Translations under genes and position numbers: made by a program | The notes under the pieces: generated by a model | Database searches by the model: none | Seen by the model: only the letters and a program-made list of their open reading frames with translations | What the model was told of the DNA's origin: nothing | NCBI GenBank assembly: GCA_020152595.1 | Contig: JAIGNY010001194.1 | Span: forward strand, 124,001-188,000 | DNA from: Chiridota heheva | Taxonomy: Eukaryota > Echinodermata > Holothuroidea > Apodida > Chiridotidae | DNA length: 64,000 bases | Direction of reading: 5' to 3' | In this document: one piece after another, positions 24,601 through 39,600 of the stretch | Layout of the letters: each line of letters begins with the position of its first letter | How positions within the stretch are numbered: the first letter of the stretch is position 1

Positions 24601-27600
24601 CAAGTGGTAAATTTGACTTATTTAACCAGATTCTGTTTTACTACTTTCCTGACATATCTAATGGTTTTAAGTCAAAAAGCCTCACAAAGCTTCAAGAAAA
24701 ATACAAAAAATACAAGTATGTTAGGACGAGATGTCACTATCAGTCTGATTTCAGTCATTTCTACACAAATAAGACAAAACTTTAAACTTGAATATATCTT
24801 TGATGTAGTAGTTTCTTCACTACTTTGTTTCTGTTTTAAGTCCTCTTTCATATAAAATGAACTTGCACGACAACTTAATTAATCCTTAAGACTTACTGAT
24901 GTTATCTGTTCGGAATTCTCGGCCTTAAGTATCTGCAACTCACTCTCAAGGTTATATTTGTCACTCTCCAACCCGGATAGCTCAGCCTTCCTTGCACCCA
25001 CCTCCTGTTTCGCTTCAGCTCTGTGGACAGAAATTAAAAAAAATGTAAAGAACATATCACAAAATAAACATTTGCGTCGGACATATTTCAGTGACCTCAA
25101 CTAGTCCTAAAAAATACAAAGTAATGTATTATACTGAGAATCACCATTTTCTCAGTGAATAATGCTTACACTACTAGATCAAAGAAATTCAATGTGAAGG
25201 CCATTTTGATTATTTCTTTCTCAATCACTCCGGAAATAATCTCTTAAATTTAGCTCAGACACCTTATTCAATAAGAAACTCACAAATTTACTCCTGTTAA
25301 ACTTTAATTAATGTAAGCTCAATGCCCCTTTTAATACATTTAATTAACCAATTAATTACTATAAATTTTAGTTTCATCTTAATATGTTTTGCTTTGATCA
25401 CAACTATTTGTGATACTCCTATTTGTTAAAGGGAAACTCATATTCATTAAAGTTAATGTCATGGGGTCACATGGCTTTGTTTACATTGCCATTTTGTCAG
25501 TTAAAAACACTGTCATCTGCTGTACACTTAATTAGACTTACATACGTTTGCATGTTGTTAAATTAGAATACTTTTTGTAAAATAATTATGCCTGAACCTT
25601 GCTGTGCCATTGGTTGCATTAATAGATGTGTGCGGGGGAATAAAAAGACATGTGATCAATTTCCATCTGATCCTGATCAACGTTTGAAATGGGTTTCTGT
25701 TGTACGACGCGACAGCTTTTACCCTAGGGCTCATATGATTTGCAGCGAGTACTTGTAGGCTTTCAAGCTATGTCTCAGTATAACGAACAATCAGCTGGCG
25801 TTAACGTTAAAGTTACTTTCGTATACCCAGTGAGTATACAAAACTTAAGGAAATATGAAGTAAAATCGGAAGCGAACAAAAAATTGCACTTAGTAAAATT
25901 AGCTGAACTGGTACTGGTAGGTTAGCATGTAGTATGCTTGTTGTACATGTGATGTGACTGGGCCATGTGAAGACGTGTGAAACGCAAAGACGCCGCTGCC
26001 CTGCAAAATGGAATCCAGTTGAGTTAGTCACGTGATGAAATCCCTCTATAAACATATAGATATAAATAGTCTTTCACCACCAGCTTATCTTTAAAATTGT
26101 CTCTAATAAACATCAGTTTAAGTTTAGTACTAACTTGAATCAATTATCTTCATGTACTGTACATATCAATTTGTGCTCATACAAGTTTGGTTAATAATTT
26201 TTTTTTTTTGAAATCTTATAGAAATCCTTTTGTATTAATCAACATAAATATTCTTTACCACCTGCTTATGTCTTTATACTTCCATCTAATAAACATCTGT
26301 TTAAAGGAAAAGTTCAGTGGTCAAGCATGTTTATCTGATATGAAAGAGGACTTTAAAAGAAACAAAATAGTGGAGAAAGCATTCAAAAATTGTATTCCGT
26401 TAAGGAGATATTTAAGTTTAAAGTTTGCTATTATTTGTGTAGAAACAACTGAAATCAGACTCAAAAGTTTAAGGGGAAAATAATTTAAATAGTGAAAAAG
26501 TTAAATAAACTTTTTTTTTAAATATATAAAGACTTTGAGGAATCTGAGGTTGTGACATCACAACTAGTCTGATTTCAGTCGTTTCTACAGAAATGATACC
26601 AAACTTTAAACATATATCTCCTTAACGGAATAAGATTTTTGAATACTTTCTTCACCATTTTGTTTCTTTTGAAGTCCTCTTTCATATAAGATGAACAGCT
26701 TGACCACCTAGCTAATCCTTAAGTTAGAAAAAGTCTGACATAATCCTTATTTTGTGTGATAGAATTAAAAATAACAGATCTTATGACTAAGTTTCATACC
26801 ACCTGAAGCAATTAGGACATTTTTGTAATTATCAAAATATTTCATGTTACCACTACGGGAGTTGCCATTTTGATTTTGAAACATGCAGAAAATGATGTCA
26901 TCAACCCAGGAGGATCTAAGAATGCCTTGTATTTCTTTATAATCTATTTTAAGTTTTCTAGCTTATTAGATTGTTTTCCTTTTGTAAGGGTTGCACACAT
27001 AAAATTATCAAAACATGCTGTTAAAAGGTTACATCATTTTGAAATCAAAACTTTCATAAAATTGATAAAAAATACATTATAATCCATATGTCCCAGTTAG
27101 AGAAAGAGTCATCATGTACAAAATATCAATACAGAATTGAACAAAATGGCAGACTCCATGTGTTGACTTTAAAGATGAATAACTTGAGATAGGAATAAGA
27201 TTTTGACTTGCTGTGTTTGTTAGTTGGTTTAGATTATACTCTCTATCATATGAAATAAGGATTGTATCAGATTTGATGTCTCCTTTAACACATTGAGTCC
27301 CAGCATCGCGTATGAAAGTCCATATTTTTTCCTTACATGTACCAGCATCAATTACGTGATGGATATTTATTCATCAATTACATGGAATTGATTCAAATTG
27401 GTGGGGTACTTCCTTTTTTGTTTTGTAAAATTAATGTAAACAAACATTTGTCTACCTATTTTCAAGTGTAGGGGTCAGTCATACTTCCTGTTTTTGTAAG
27501 AAAAGGGTCAAACACAGGACAAAATTCATTAATCAAGCAACGAAGACTTATATAGGCAATTTAAACACAAAATGGCGTCACCAGTTGGGCATCCTCCGCC

Positions 27601-30600
27601 ATTAGATAGTGACGATGAGTCTGATTTGGAGCCAGATTTCTTAGATTTTAAAACAAACAGTGATAGCGAGAGTGATTTTGACAGTGATGAAGAGGAATTG
27701 ACTATAAATAATGGTGATTTTTGAATCAACTTCGACATAGACAATGCAGATAAAAAAGCTAAGTGGAGTAATGACAAATTAAGAAAAACCTTTTGGGCCC
27801 TAAGGAAATTACAGACTAAAACCTAGTGGGACTCAAATGTGTTGAGTTTTGTATTGATGTGAATCAATAATATTGTGCGCTAGTACATTATACACAGTAA
27901 TTAACCTTTCCAGGTTACCAAATAGGCCATGCCTACCATAGCAATGCGGTAACTATGTGGGACAAACAAACCATACTTCAAATCCGCAATCGTGCATTAC
28001 CAATGTGTTGACATTTAGGTGTTCGTGAGGCCTGCCACAAACTTTGATCCATTAATGGTACTTCCATGGATTTTTAGAGTTTTTAGCAAATAGGATAAAC
28101 AAAGCTTGCTATTTGTTCTGGGTAACAGCAATCAAATTTGTTTTTACAGTTGTAAGCTAGCTGTTACTGCACCAGTACCGCATAGGATGTTACACAGATT
28201 TTGTTGCTAGGCAAATTCGTGCGGTGATTGGTTAAAACAAGCTGTCACTCATTAAACCCCAAAAGGTTAATTGCACTCCTAAAGGAATACAATTTTAAGA
28301 AATAATTTAGTACAAAAATCATGTTGATCTGTTATTCCTACCAGAAGATATTCAAATTTTAAGGTTCACAAAAAATACCAATAAACGAATAGGAAAAGGC
28401 ACAGTATGACATACCGGCAACAAAATATTATGTATTTCATTCAGATCTATCATTCTTTTTTAAGAGTAAAACCTGCTAGAAAAATCAATTAATGAAGTTT
28501 AGGTATTTATATGCATTGCCAAATATACCCTACTTCAATTACTTTTGGAAAAGTGTTTCCAATCATACAGAAACTACCAATAAACATTTAAAGAAATACA
28601 TAAACATTTGCAATGAAACTGTCTCTATGACATCATCAAACACTGTACAAAAACTTTGAAATGCAATTGGGAAATCTTTAAAAATCCATATCTCCTGAAT
28701 GGAATATGATATCAACCTGATTTTTGTACCAAATAGGCTCTAAAAGTATGCTCTTTCAAATAACCATTACAAAAAAACCATGGGAATATTGTAAAAAACA
28801 TGGGAATATTACAACAAAAAAAACATGGAAATATTCCTTTAAAGGTTGTTTAGAGGTATATGGACACGTAGAGAATTCTAATTTACATGAGGGAGCATAC
28901 AAATTTAAGCAGGTAAGTCTTTAAATGCTTAAAATAGCATTTAAATTATGACAAATTAAATTTTGAAGAATTGTTCAGCATGTGTAAAAGTTATGCTGTA
29001 TGGGCAAGAACACAGTCACAAAATCTTTAATGTATTCCATTGTATTTCTCCTAGATTTCATGTACTGCTAATTATGGTTCAAGGCTATAGCAAAATTTTA
29101 AAATTAGCCAACTGCTGCATCTCATACAATTTTGAAAAAGGGTTGAAAAACAATTAAGATAACATAAGCAAATTGCTATGGTGTTCTTGTTGTGAGATGT
29201 CACAAACTTTTGAGCAATTTATCTGAATACTGTACCAAAATTTTCAAAATGCTGTAAAATGGTCAATTTGTAACTAATTTTTGCTATCTTTATGGTTTGT
29301 AGTATATTTCAAGCCATTTTAGGCCATGCTCTTGCTACTTGTCCATGTACCTTTAGAATAACAAAAATAACATTATCCTTACAGCTGAGCTTTCAATTGT
29401 TCCACGGCATCATCTTCACTCTTGGAGTTCTCTATCAGCTTCTCCATCTGCGTCTTTTGCTTCTCCAAGTCATTTTTGATATTTTCAACCTCTTGCTCCC
29501 TGGCGGCCAGCTTCATCTGGTTCTCCTGAGCTTGTGCAATGGCTTGTGTTCTGTCTCTCAAGGCTGTGTCTTTTTCTTGCGTCAACTTTGCAAGTTTTTC
29601 TTTTAGTTCTTCTGATGTTTTAAGAACCTTGATATAAAATTATTGTAAAATATTGTCTATTTGACTGAGAAAAATGCAACAAAATATAGGAAAATTGTTA
29701 AAAACCTTCCTTTCTTTTAAGATATTTTTCCAAAGCAATATAAAACCTTGACTAAAGAAATCTGAAAAAAATGTAAAATATTGCTGAAACCTTTCATTCC
29801 TTTTACAGCATTCCTTTAAAGCCATGTAAGCACTTCACTCAAAAGTTAACTGCATTAATTTTGTTCTTAACCATTCAACAAAAAATTATCCAACACAAAA
29901 ATGTCGATAAATTTTAGGAATCAATTGTCATTTCATATTCCTTATACATCCAGTTTCATTCCACAATAAGCTTTAATCACTAATAAGCATCAAGAAAAAA
30001 AAATTTTTTCTTTCCTCAAAATATTCCAATAAATAATCATTACACAGAACCTTGAAGCTTGATTTCAAAAGGGGTAGGGTGCTAGACTTGTCGAGGGCAA
30101 CATTAATGCATGTGTGAAGCGCTGCGTCTTTTCAGCGTGGAGTCCAGGAGCCTCCTGAAGGCTCAATCCCATGATGAAGAAGCTCTGGGATTTTACCTAT
30201 AATTATACCTCAGAATGAAACTATTGTGACTGATATTGATAAGGGCTATTCATGAGCCAAACAAGACAATTGCTTACTATGCTATCATTCTGTGTTCTGT
30301 ATCCATGTTAAGGTATTCATTTATGAGGTTAACATTATTAAGTTAAGAAAAAAATTAAATCTTAAAACAAATCTCATGATGGACAGGGTAGACCCCAATG
30401 GAGCAGGGCGAGACCACGGAGGGGCGGGGCAGGCCCATGGAGGGGCAGGGCGGGCTGACCATGTAAAACAGCAAAGCTAGGGTCTGGTTACATGGGATTC
30501 AATCTGAAAATTTAATTCCAAGTAAAACACAATATAGAAATATCTATTACTAGGGTACTGACACCCACCATGAAAAACAGGCACTAAAATGATCATCCCT

Positions 30601-33600
30601 TACCTCCTCCTTGGCATGTGTCTCCTTCTCCAGCTGGTCCGTCAGTGTCTTCTGCTTGAGATGCACCTCCTCCTGCCTCAAGCTCAGCTCAGTTTTATCT
30701 GACAGGAGCTGCTGCTTCTCGACCAAGGCGTGGTCTCTTTCTTCTCTCAGCTTCTCACTTGAATGTAAAATCTCCTTTTGGCTTTCTTCCATCTTCCGTT
30801 TTTCTGCCTATTTAAGAAATTGTAGGTTATTTAACTGTCATTGCATACTTCATGTTGCCTTATGTTCCTTCAAGTGTAACAGATTTATTCTATTCTTACT
30901 TTGCTATGCGCACTCAAAACTTAACTAAAAGTTTCCAAAACTTGACTTTTTCAAGCGCAAAACCTTTTTTCAAGTTTGTCATTTTGTACCAACAACTGAA
31001 TAGCAAAATATTCATCTTTTTCTGTAGAGCTGAATTTGAGCAAAATTTGTCAAGTTTCTCATTTTGCTAGTACCAACATCTTTTCTGTGGAGCTGAATAT
31101 TTGTGCAAAACCTTTTTGTCAAGTTTGTCATTTTGCTAGTACCGACATCTTTTTCTGTAGAGCTGAATATTTGAGCAAAATCTTTTTGTCAAGTTTGTCA
31201 TTTTGCTAGTACCAACATCTTTTTCTGTGAAGCTGAATATTTAAGCAAAATCTTTTTGTCACGTTTGTCATTTTGCTAGTACCAACATCTTTTTCTGTGG
31301 AGCTGAATATTTGAGCAAAACCCTTTTGTCAAGTTTGTCATTTTGCTAGTACCAACATCTTTTTCTGTGGAGCTGAATATTTGTGCAAAACCTTTTTGTC
31401 AAGTTTGTCATTTTGCTAGTACCAACATTTTTTCTGTAGAGCTGAATATTTGAGCAAAACCTTTTTGTCAAGTTTGTCATTTTGTTAGTACCAACATCCT
31501 CAACCTGGATTTTAAATAACTAAAGTACACATTTCCGGTTCCCTTGATAACACTGGTGTGAGGTTACTAAGGCAAGCATTTGCTAGATCTTAATGACATC
31601 ACTGGTCATGCAGTATCAAAAAAAAAAAAAGACTGGACTCTTATGAATTACTAAACACATAAGCACCTCATTTCAAATTGCTTATAAAAATAAAAAATTT
31701 AATATCCTTTCCACAATGTCTCTGAAGAAATCAACTGAAACTGCTTAATAAATGGTAGGGAAAATCCTTGAAACATTACTGGATGATTTCAAAATAAAAT
31801 GTGAAAGAACATTATAAAATTAATGTGATCTTACTCCTCAAGCATTGGATACAATCATAATAATGTACATAATGCCATTTTCAAATAATTGATTGGTAAT
31901 AATTTGCACACCCTCCTACAAACCTGGGTTGGAAAAATTTAAAATGAGTCACTCGCCAAACTTGGCGAGGCTTTTAAATTAAGTGTGGAGAGTACCACAG
32001 GATATCATAATATTTGTACTCGCCACGGACAAGTTTTTCCAACTCTGATACAAACTTTAGGGAATTTAATACTCATTTCAATGTTATTGGTTGGTTTATA
32101 ATGTCCCGACAGACCTCCCATTGGAGTATTTACGTCAACACACACATCGCCTGTTTTATTGACCAGTCGTGGAGCACTGCTTGGGGCTAGACCACCTCAC
32201 GAAACAATCAAACAAGAGTTTCATGTGTGCAAAAAAAATACTAAATGCAAAACTTTCTTTGAGATGGGGAAGGGAAGGGTAAATATAGTCCTATACTTCT
32301 GAATGTTTGGCCGAGATATATAAATACAATTCTTCCTCACATTCGTCTGCTCCAATTCCTTTTCCATCTCCTCCATCTTATGCTCGGCCGCCTCTTTCTC
32401 CTGCCGCTGCATCTCATTGGTCGCATTTTTTGTTGTTATCTCCTTCTGCAGAGCCTGAATTTGTTGGTTGAACTTTGACTTCAGTTCCTCCCGAGTAGCT
32501 TTGGATGTAGTTTCTAAGCTTTGAGCATGATTTTGACTTTCTTCGAGCTGTGCTTGCTAGTGAGATTGAAAGATGAGCATGCCCAATGAAAAGAAATGGA
32601 GTAGGAGGGAATGAAATAAAAATTGTAAAAACTGAACAAGAAACAGCACATTAACAACATAACATAAAAAGATGGTGTGTGGATTCACCAACAGAAAGCT
32701 TCAGAAACATTGCGCTATGTAAAGTAAAATGGGATGAAGAAAGTGGGTCAAATTAAAGGTACTGCCTTAAAAAGGAAAAGACTTTATAAGCATAAATGCT
32801 AAACCATTTTTTTTTGTTTATTGTAAGAGTAATCTTGTGTTTTGCATGGATAAAACAGTTTTGAACTTGTGAATTTAGACTGAAATGCTGAAAACATAAG
32901 GGTGTGGATACCTATGGGCAAAATTGCTCAATTGTTTTAAAGAGATGAATACAAAACAAAACAAAACAGAAAACTACCATAATAGGTTGAAAATGAGCCA
33001 GTTTAAAACTGAATTTCCAGAGTTTAGGTCTACAATCTTGAACAAAACGGTTGGGACACTTACCAGCTAACTGCAAAGTTTGCATGTTATTTCAAATATT
33101 TATGTACATCTATTTTTAGCCCCTCCCCCCTCCCCCTTTCAATGTTGTCAAAATATTTCACTAGGAAATACAGAGACATGGAAAGCAATTATCAACAATT
33201 TCCACTCATTTCACCAACATTGAATGGGGGAACGGGGGTGTCCCAACAAGTTTTGTCCAAGATTGTCTGAAGAAAAAAAAGTGGCAAACACAGGCGTTTT
33301 TCGCTGAACATTTGAGATACTTTTTTTTAAAGTATGTAGATAGTATTTCATTTTAGTTATGAAAGTTCAGGTATGTCGGTAAGGGGGAGGCAAGGTGAGA
33401 TTTTGGCACCTGAAAGTTAATATAAAGCTGAATTATTTCTTTAAACCAGCACCACCCAACATTCTACCATGAAAATCAAGTAAAGATCACTGTACTTAAT
33501 GAGACTTTTTCTAATCTATGGTAAAACATTCGACGACAATTTTTATCTTAAGAAGAAATTCGTTTTAAATTTGTGTGTGGACTTTATCTGACTACTCTTA

Positions 33601-36600
33601 CTTTGTCAATTTCTAATCACTACATATTCAACATGGGAAACGTTTATTTCCCTTTATCTTGTTCAATTAAAAGACAAAATTACCAACTACAAATTTGGTA
33701 AATCGGCTAGCAAGGCGAGAGTGTGGCACATGTCTAATTTTAACATGGAATCTAACAGTTTTTTTATTTATGAAATCATGTCATACTTCTTTATTTCATC
33801 AAATTTGATTGAACTGTTAAATTTTCATCAATGCCGTCCTGGCTTCCCTCTATTATTTTACGGTATTTTTCATAACAAGATTAGAAAAGCTATAGGAGCA
33901 TGTCAAAACTGCTTTTTTGTCTACACGCTACAATCTGATTAAAAAAAAAATTAAAATACCCTTCACCTAACTGCCATCATTTCAGTCTCCATCTCAGCCA
34001 CTTCTCTCCTCCCCACACCCCACCCCTTAACTGCCCCCATTCCCACCCCTTAAGTGTCATCACTTCCCTTTTAATCCAAAATGCACAGAAAAATGCAGTG
34101 GTAAAGAATAAAGCATTCCGACATTCTGAAAAAATGGGTTGCATACAAAAGGTTTTTTGCCGAAATAAAGAATAAAACACACATTTCCTATCTATTTAAG
34201 ATAGCAAGGTCCAAAAGAAGCTAATTGTCCTGAAATTTGAAATTTAGAAACAATCGAATGTCTGTTATTTCGAAAAATATCATGACTTCCCTACATCTAC
34301 TCCCCCCCCCCCTCCCCTCCCACCCCTCTCAATGTTGTCAAAATATTTCACTAGGAAATACAGAGACATGGAGAGCAATTCTCAACATTTTCCACTCATT
34401 TCACCAACAATGAACGGGGGAACGGGGGTGTCCCAACAAGTTTTGTGCAAAATTGTAGTTAATTAATTGAGGAATAACACAAGATCTTGATGTTCAAGAA
34501 AAATTTTTTGTGGCGTCAATCCATAGCTTAAAATGCTGACATGAAATATGAATGAAATTGGACTGAGATTCTGAATAAAGGACTTTAAATTTGACAACAC
34601 CTGGATAAGGCACTTTTAAAGCCATATATAAACACAATATTGATATTAACATTCTGAATTGTCTTACTTCTTCAAAATAAAAAAAAAATCATTACATACT
34701 AAAAGCTTTCTGATTCTTATTGACCAAAATTTTGAAGCTTGTGGCAAAATCTAAGATCTATGATATACTTTAGAAGTCTTTCAGAAAACCAACAACATAA
34801 TTCTCCGAGGTGTCCATAAACTTATGATGCATCTAGGGTGCAATAGTGAATTCCAAAATAACTAAGACGATTTCTTCTTGTTGGCATGATATAAAGCAAT
34901 AAAACGACTGGATACTTCCAAACGGAATTTTTGCAAAGTAAATTATACGACTTTACTACAAAAAGAAAGCAAACTATATTATGTTGAGTTTGGAAATGCC
35001 TAATCTTGTAATGAGACACCCATACCTCCTAAAACATTTTATAAATATTACAAGAGAAGGAAGGTGGCATATTCTAAAGTACAAATCATATTTTTCATTA
35101 GCAGGTATTTTTCTATGGTGGGGAGGGGATGTCCTTATTAAACTGGTTGATATTTTCAATCAATATCAGATTCTCATAAAGGAAAAATTACCAAAACTAT
35201 TTGTTGCCCAAGGTGATTCACGATTAATTTGTTTAAAGTTACTTAATACTTTTTTGGCAAACTACAAATGGTGTATAATTCTTAAAAACTTTACAGCAGG
35301 AGTGCAAGATCAAGGTTATATACGCTACCAAAAGTGGATCCTAAAAGACAACAATTTAAGGACTTAAGGTAATCTCTCAGACCCCTAGCTTGATTTAAAA
35401 AGGGGCAGGGTACTAGACTTGTTGAGGGACGCATTAATGCACGTGCAGCACTGCGTCTTTTCGGCATGGAGTCCAAGGGCCCCCTTAAGTAAGGCTCAAT
35501 CCCCTGGTGAAGAAGCTATGGGATTTTAGCTATAATCATACTGTACATCTCAGAATGAAGCTATTCTGACTGATAAGGACCAGTCATTAGCCAAACAGGA
35601 CAATTGCTTACTATGCTATCATTGTGTGTTCTGTAGCCATGTAAGATATTGCATTTATGAGGCTAATTAAGATTATTAAGTTTAACAAAAAATATTTCTT
35701 TTTTTCTCATGAGGGGTAGGCTGGCCCCAGGGGGCAAGGCAGACCCCAGTGGGCAGCACGGGCCCACAGAGGGGCCGGCAGGCCACCCCTGTGAAACAGC
35801 AAAGCTAGGGGTCTGTAACTCTGGCAGAGGAAGAGGAAAATAATCCATTTTGTGACTTGTGTAAGTATAAGAATTTTAGAACACAAAAATGTATGTCGCA
35901 TTGGAAGAATTTATACTAATATCAATGCTGGCAATCCTTCCAATAAGAAAAACAACTTCGGCTCTGCTCCATTTTTTTCTTATTATTATTTTTCGATTCA
36001 TATGATTAGAGTTATACTTCACACAGGATGTCTTCATTTTCATTTCTTGCAAACAAATTTTCCCTATAACTTTGCCAAAGCCAAGAGTGATTACTATCTA
36101 AAACAAAAAAGTTAAAAATGTTTTCTTTCTTTCTTGATTATGACAGCAGCAATGGAATTAAATAGCAAGCAAGATTATTGATCACTTTTCTAGTGTCAGT
36201 AATGCAAATGAAGAAGAATAAATGGCAAATGCCAATAAGAAAAAAACGAATTTGGAATGAAAATGCAGTGCAGAACATAGAAAGACCCCAGCACAGTCAA
36301 AATACAAATGAACACATGAATTTCCTCAAGTTGACAACATTTATTCCACAATACACAGTTCTTATCAATCTTCAAGAAGTAAAATGCTCTTCAAATAATC
36401 TTACAGAATTAATAAATTACTGTTAACTGCCCATAAAAATCAAAGAAAAACCGAAAGAACATCAAAACTTTTGGCATCTCACATTTGAGGAATTACCTGA
36501 GCTGATTGGATAAGGACATTCTTTGGTGGTTTTTATTCTTTGGGAATAAACCTTACCCGATTATTTAGAAAGACGCCCCAAGATTTATGAAAACGAAAAC

Positions 36601-39600
36601 TAACAATATGACATAGTGGGGAACCTCTTTGGATTTTGTAACCTCTTAGTACTTAAATGCTACTAAACTCTCTCACACTAAACAACACCAACGAACAAGA
36701 TTATACAATTTCAATGGAGTATTTGCATTGGCATGACCAGCACATTAAATTCACATAATGCACAACCTTCAGTATTTGGTTTAGTCCATTTTTACAACAT
36801 GTAAAGTGGCACTAGTCTTAGGTATTCAGTCTGAATACAATCCACCCGAAAAATTAAATGATGGTTTCAAGCTGACCGCTTCACAACCACTGACTGCCAA
36901 ACATTCAAACTCTTCAACAGGATATAGAAAGATATTCAATGCCAACATCCAGACAATTTCACACAAATATTTCCTCCATGAAAAAAAAAATCCTTCTGAA
37001 GATTTACTGGAAAAACCGTGAGAACATCAAAACTTTTGGCATCTCACATTTAAGGAATTACCTGAGCTGATTGGCTAAGGACATTCTTTGGTGGTTTTTA
37101 ATCTTTGGGAATAAACCTTACCCGATTATTAAGAAAGACGCCCCAAGGTTTATGAAAACAAAAACTCACAATATGAAATAGTGGGGAACCTCTTCAGAGA
37201 AGTGATTTGAAACCAATTTGATGAGGATGATGTTAATTTCAACCTCAAGAGATTTCACAAAAGTAAAACATTACAAAAACTGCTTGATAACCAATTTTCT
37301 GCAATTATAGTATGATTCACTACATATTTACCCTTTTTTTTATCAATATTACTGGCCAGAATTGCCCATAAATTATTTCCCTTCACTTTGGGACTTGGGA
37401 TAAATTCAGTACGCTTATTTAACCTTGTGAATCATACTTCTGGTATTTATTACACCTCGTTTAGGTTAGGCTTCATGTTTTTATTGTAGAACATACCACT
37501 CTGGATTTTATGTTGTTGTATTTGTATTCCTTGTACTGTGTTCAGTGTATAGAATCTTTAACTCTTATTTTCTAAACTCAATTTATACTTTAAACAGTAT
37601 CTTTTATTCTATTTCATCACCCTATTTATTAAACCAACTTCTTCCTAAATACCATCTTTATTTTATGTCATTAGTATACCAGAATCTCAAAACGATCAAT
37701 TCTGACCAAGTTTTCTTTGTAAGAATTTCAAATCTCAACATCTTTCAAATATTTTCACTGACAATTTTTAAACTCATTACTTAAGTGATTTTCATCAAGC
37801 AAATGTATCAAGATGACTCTCACAAAGCAATCCTTTAACTTCAAATCGATTGAATTTTGTTGACTTCCAGCATCACACAATAAAAGTTCATCTTTGGGTT
37901 TATTGCATTTAAACTCTCCGCCATCCGTAAAAGATATTTCAATAAAACAAAACCAAAAACCTGTATTGAAGCACTAAGGAACACTCCAATGAAAATTGGC
38001 ACTATGTTACCGACATCAATAAAAAAGTATTGAAAAGTTATTCCATAGTAATTGTCCCTGAGAAGCACAGTTTACCTTTTTAGCAAAGGCTATCGTAAAG
38101 TAAATAGAAATTCATCAAAGCTATTGCAGATTTCTTCACCTTCTATTGTTTAAACATTTCTTTATTTCTAATACTTTTAGCTATCAGATCTTTGACTACA
38201 GCTATTTGTTTATTTTAAATGTATTTTCTTTGCATGAAAATTGCATTTTGGGAGATTTAAGCATGAAAACCTTTGATGAAACTAAGACCTAGATATACTA
38301 ATTTTGAGTGTCGAATAAGAAAGAGTATTCTATCATGTCATTTCACTGCCCACTTAGTTATGCATGCACTTGCATGCTGAATACTGCACTCCTTAACAAG
38401 CCATACTCCTTGCATATGCTGATTTAGTTATACATGCAGGGTAAAATTTACATTACAGGGAGAAAATGACGACTGCATCAACTTAGCCCTAAATGAGAAT
38501 AATGGTTTTCTCTTTAGTTTTCCAGCATGGTACCCTTACAACATGGTAGTCATGACATAATTATTTGACAATCTGCTAAACTGAAAACAGTTTTTTCAAA
38601 CTTTTACAGGATTGTATTCATTAGTATAAAGATGGTACATCTTCCATTAAAGTTAGTATAGATAACATTCAAATATTATTTGATTGAGGTAAACCTGGTA
38701 CAAAAATGTTAACTCATTCCCTTAATCACTGACAGTCTTAGACAAGTGTTTCATTGCAAAGGATTCACAATCTTTCAAATGGAAAAAGAAAAGCCTACTC
38801 TTCAACTCGCTGCAATACACCCTTACACAGTTTTGTCCACCATTTTGAGTTGTAAGTAAACAACAAAATTACCATTGTTCTCGCACAATGTACAATGTGT
38901 GTATTTCTAAACAACGCGCAATAATACTGCACAAACCAAGAGCGTATTTTGCTGTGCGCTTGTTGTATTAGTTTGTTTACTTGCAACTTAAATTTACACG
39001 TTCTTGTGCGCATTAGCAGACTGGAATTGTGAACATTCTTTCACAGTTCTGTCCACCATTTTAAGTTGTGAGTAAACAAACAAGATTTCCATTGTTCTCG
39101 CGTGATATACAATGTACATATTTCTAAACAACGCACGATAATACTATGCAAACCAAGGGCGTATTTAGCTGTGCGCTCAAGCTGTATGGTTTGTTTACTC
39201 ACAACTTGAATTTACATGTCCTTGTACGCATGAGCAGACTGCAACTGCGAAAGGGTATATCCTCAAAGACCTTACTCTGTTTACGATTGCACTTTTATTT
39301 TGGCATTACTACAAAATTGGCAAACAGTATTAACTAGAAAAGAAAAGTTTGATGAATTGTTTTTCACGAGAGAACACAGAAGAAGCGTTTCACTGAGTCT
39401 TATTTCCACATCATGTTTGCAAACATTTAACAAATGCTTTCAATTCATCAGAAACAGAAAAATAACTGAAAATTGGGACAACAGAAACTTAAAAAGCAGA
39501 AATGAAAACTGGCAGGGGGTTATTTAGCCTGGGCAACAAGCAGGAATGAGAAAAAGAGAAAAGACAAAAAAAAAAGAAAACTTGTGTAAATGACATTTTC

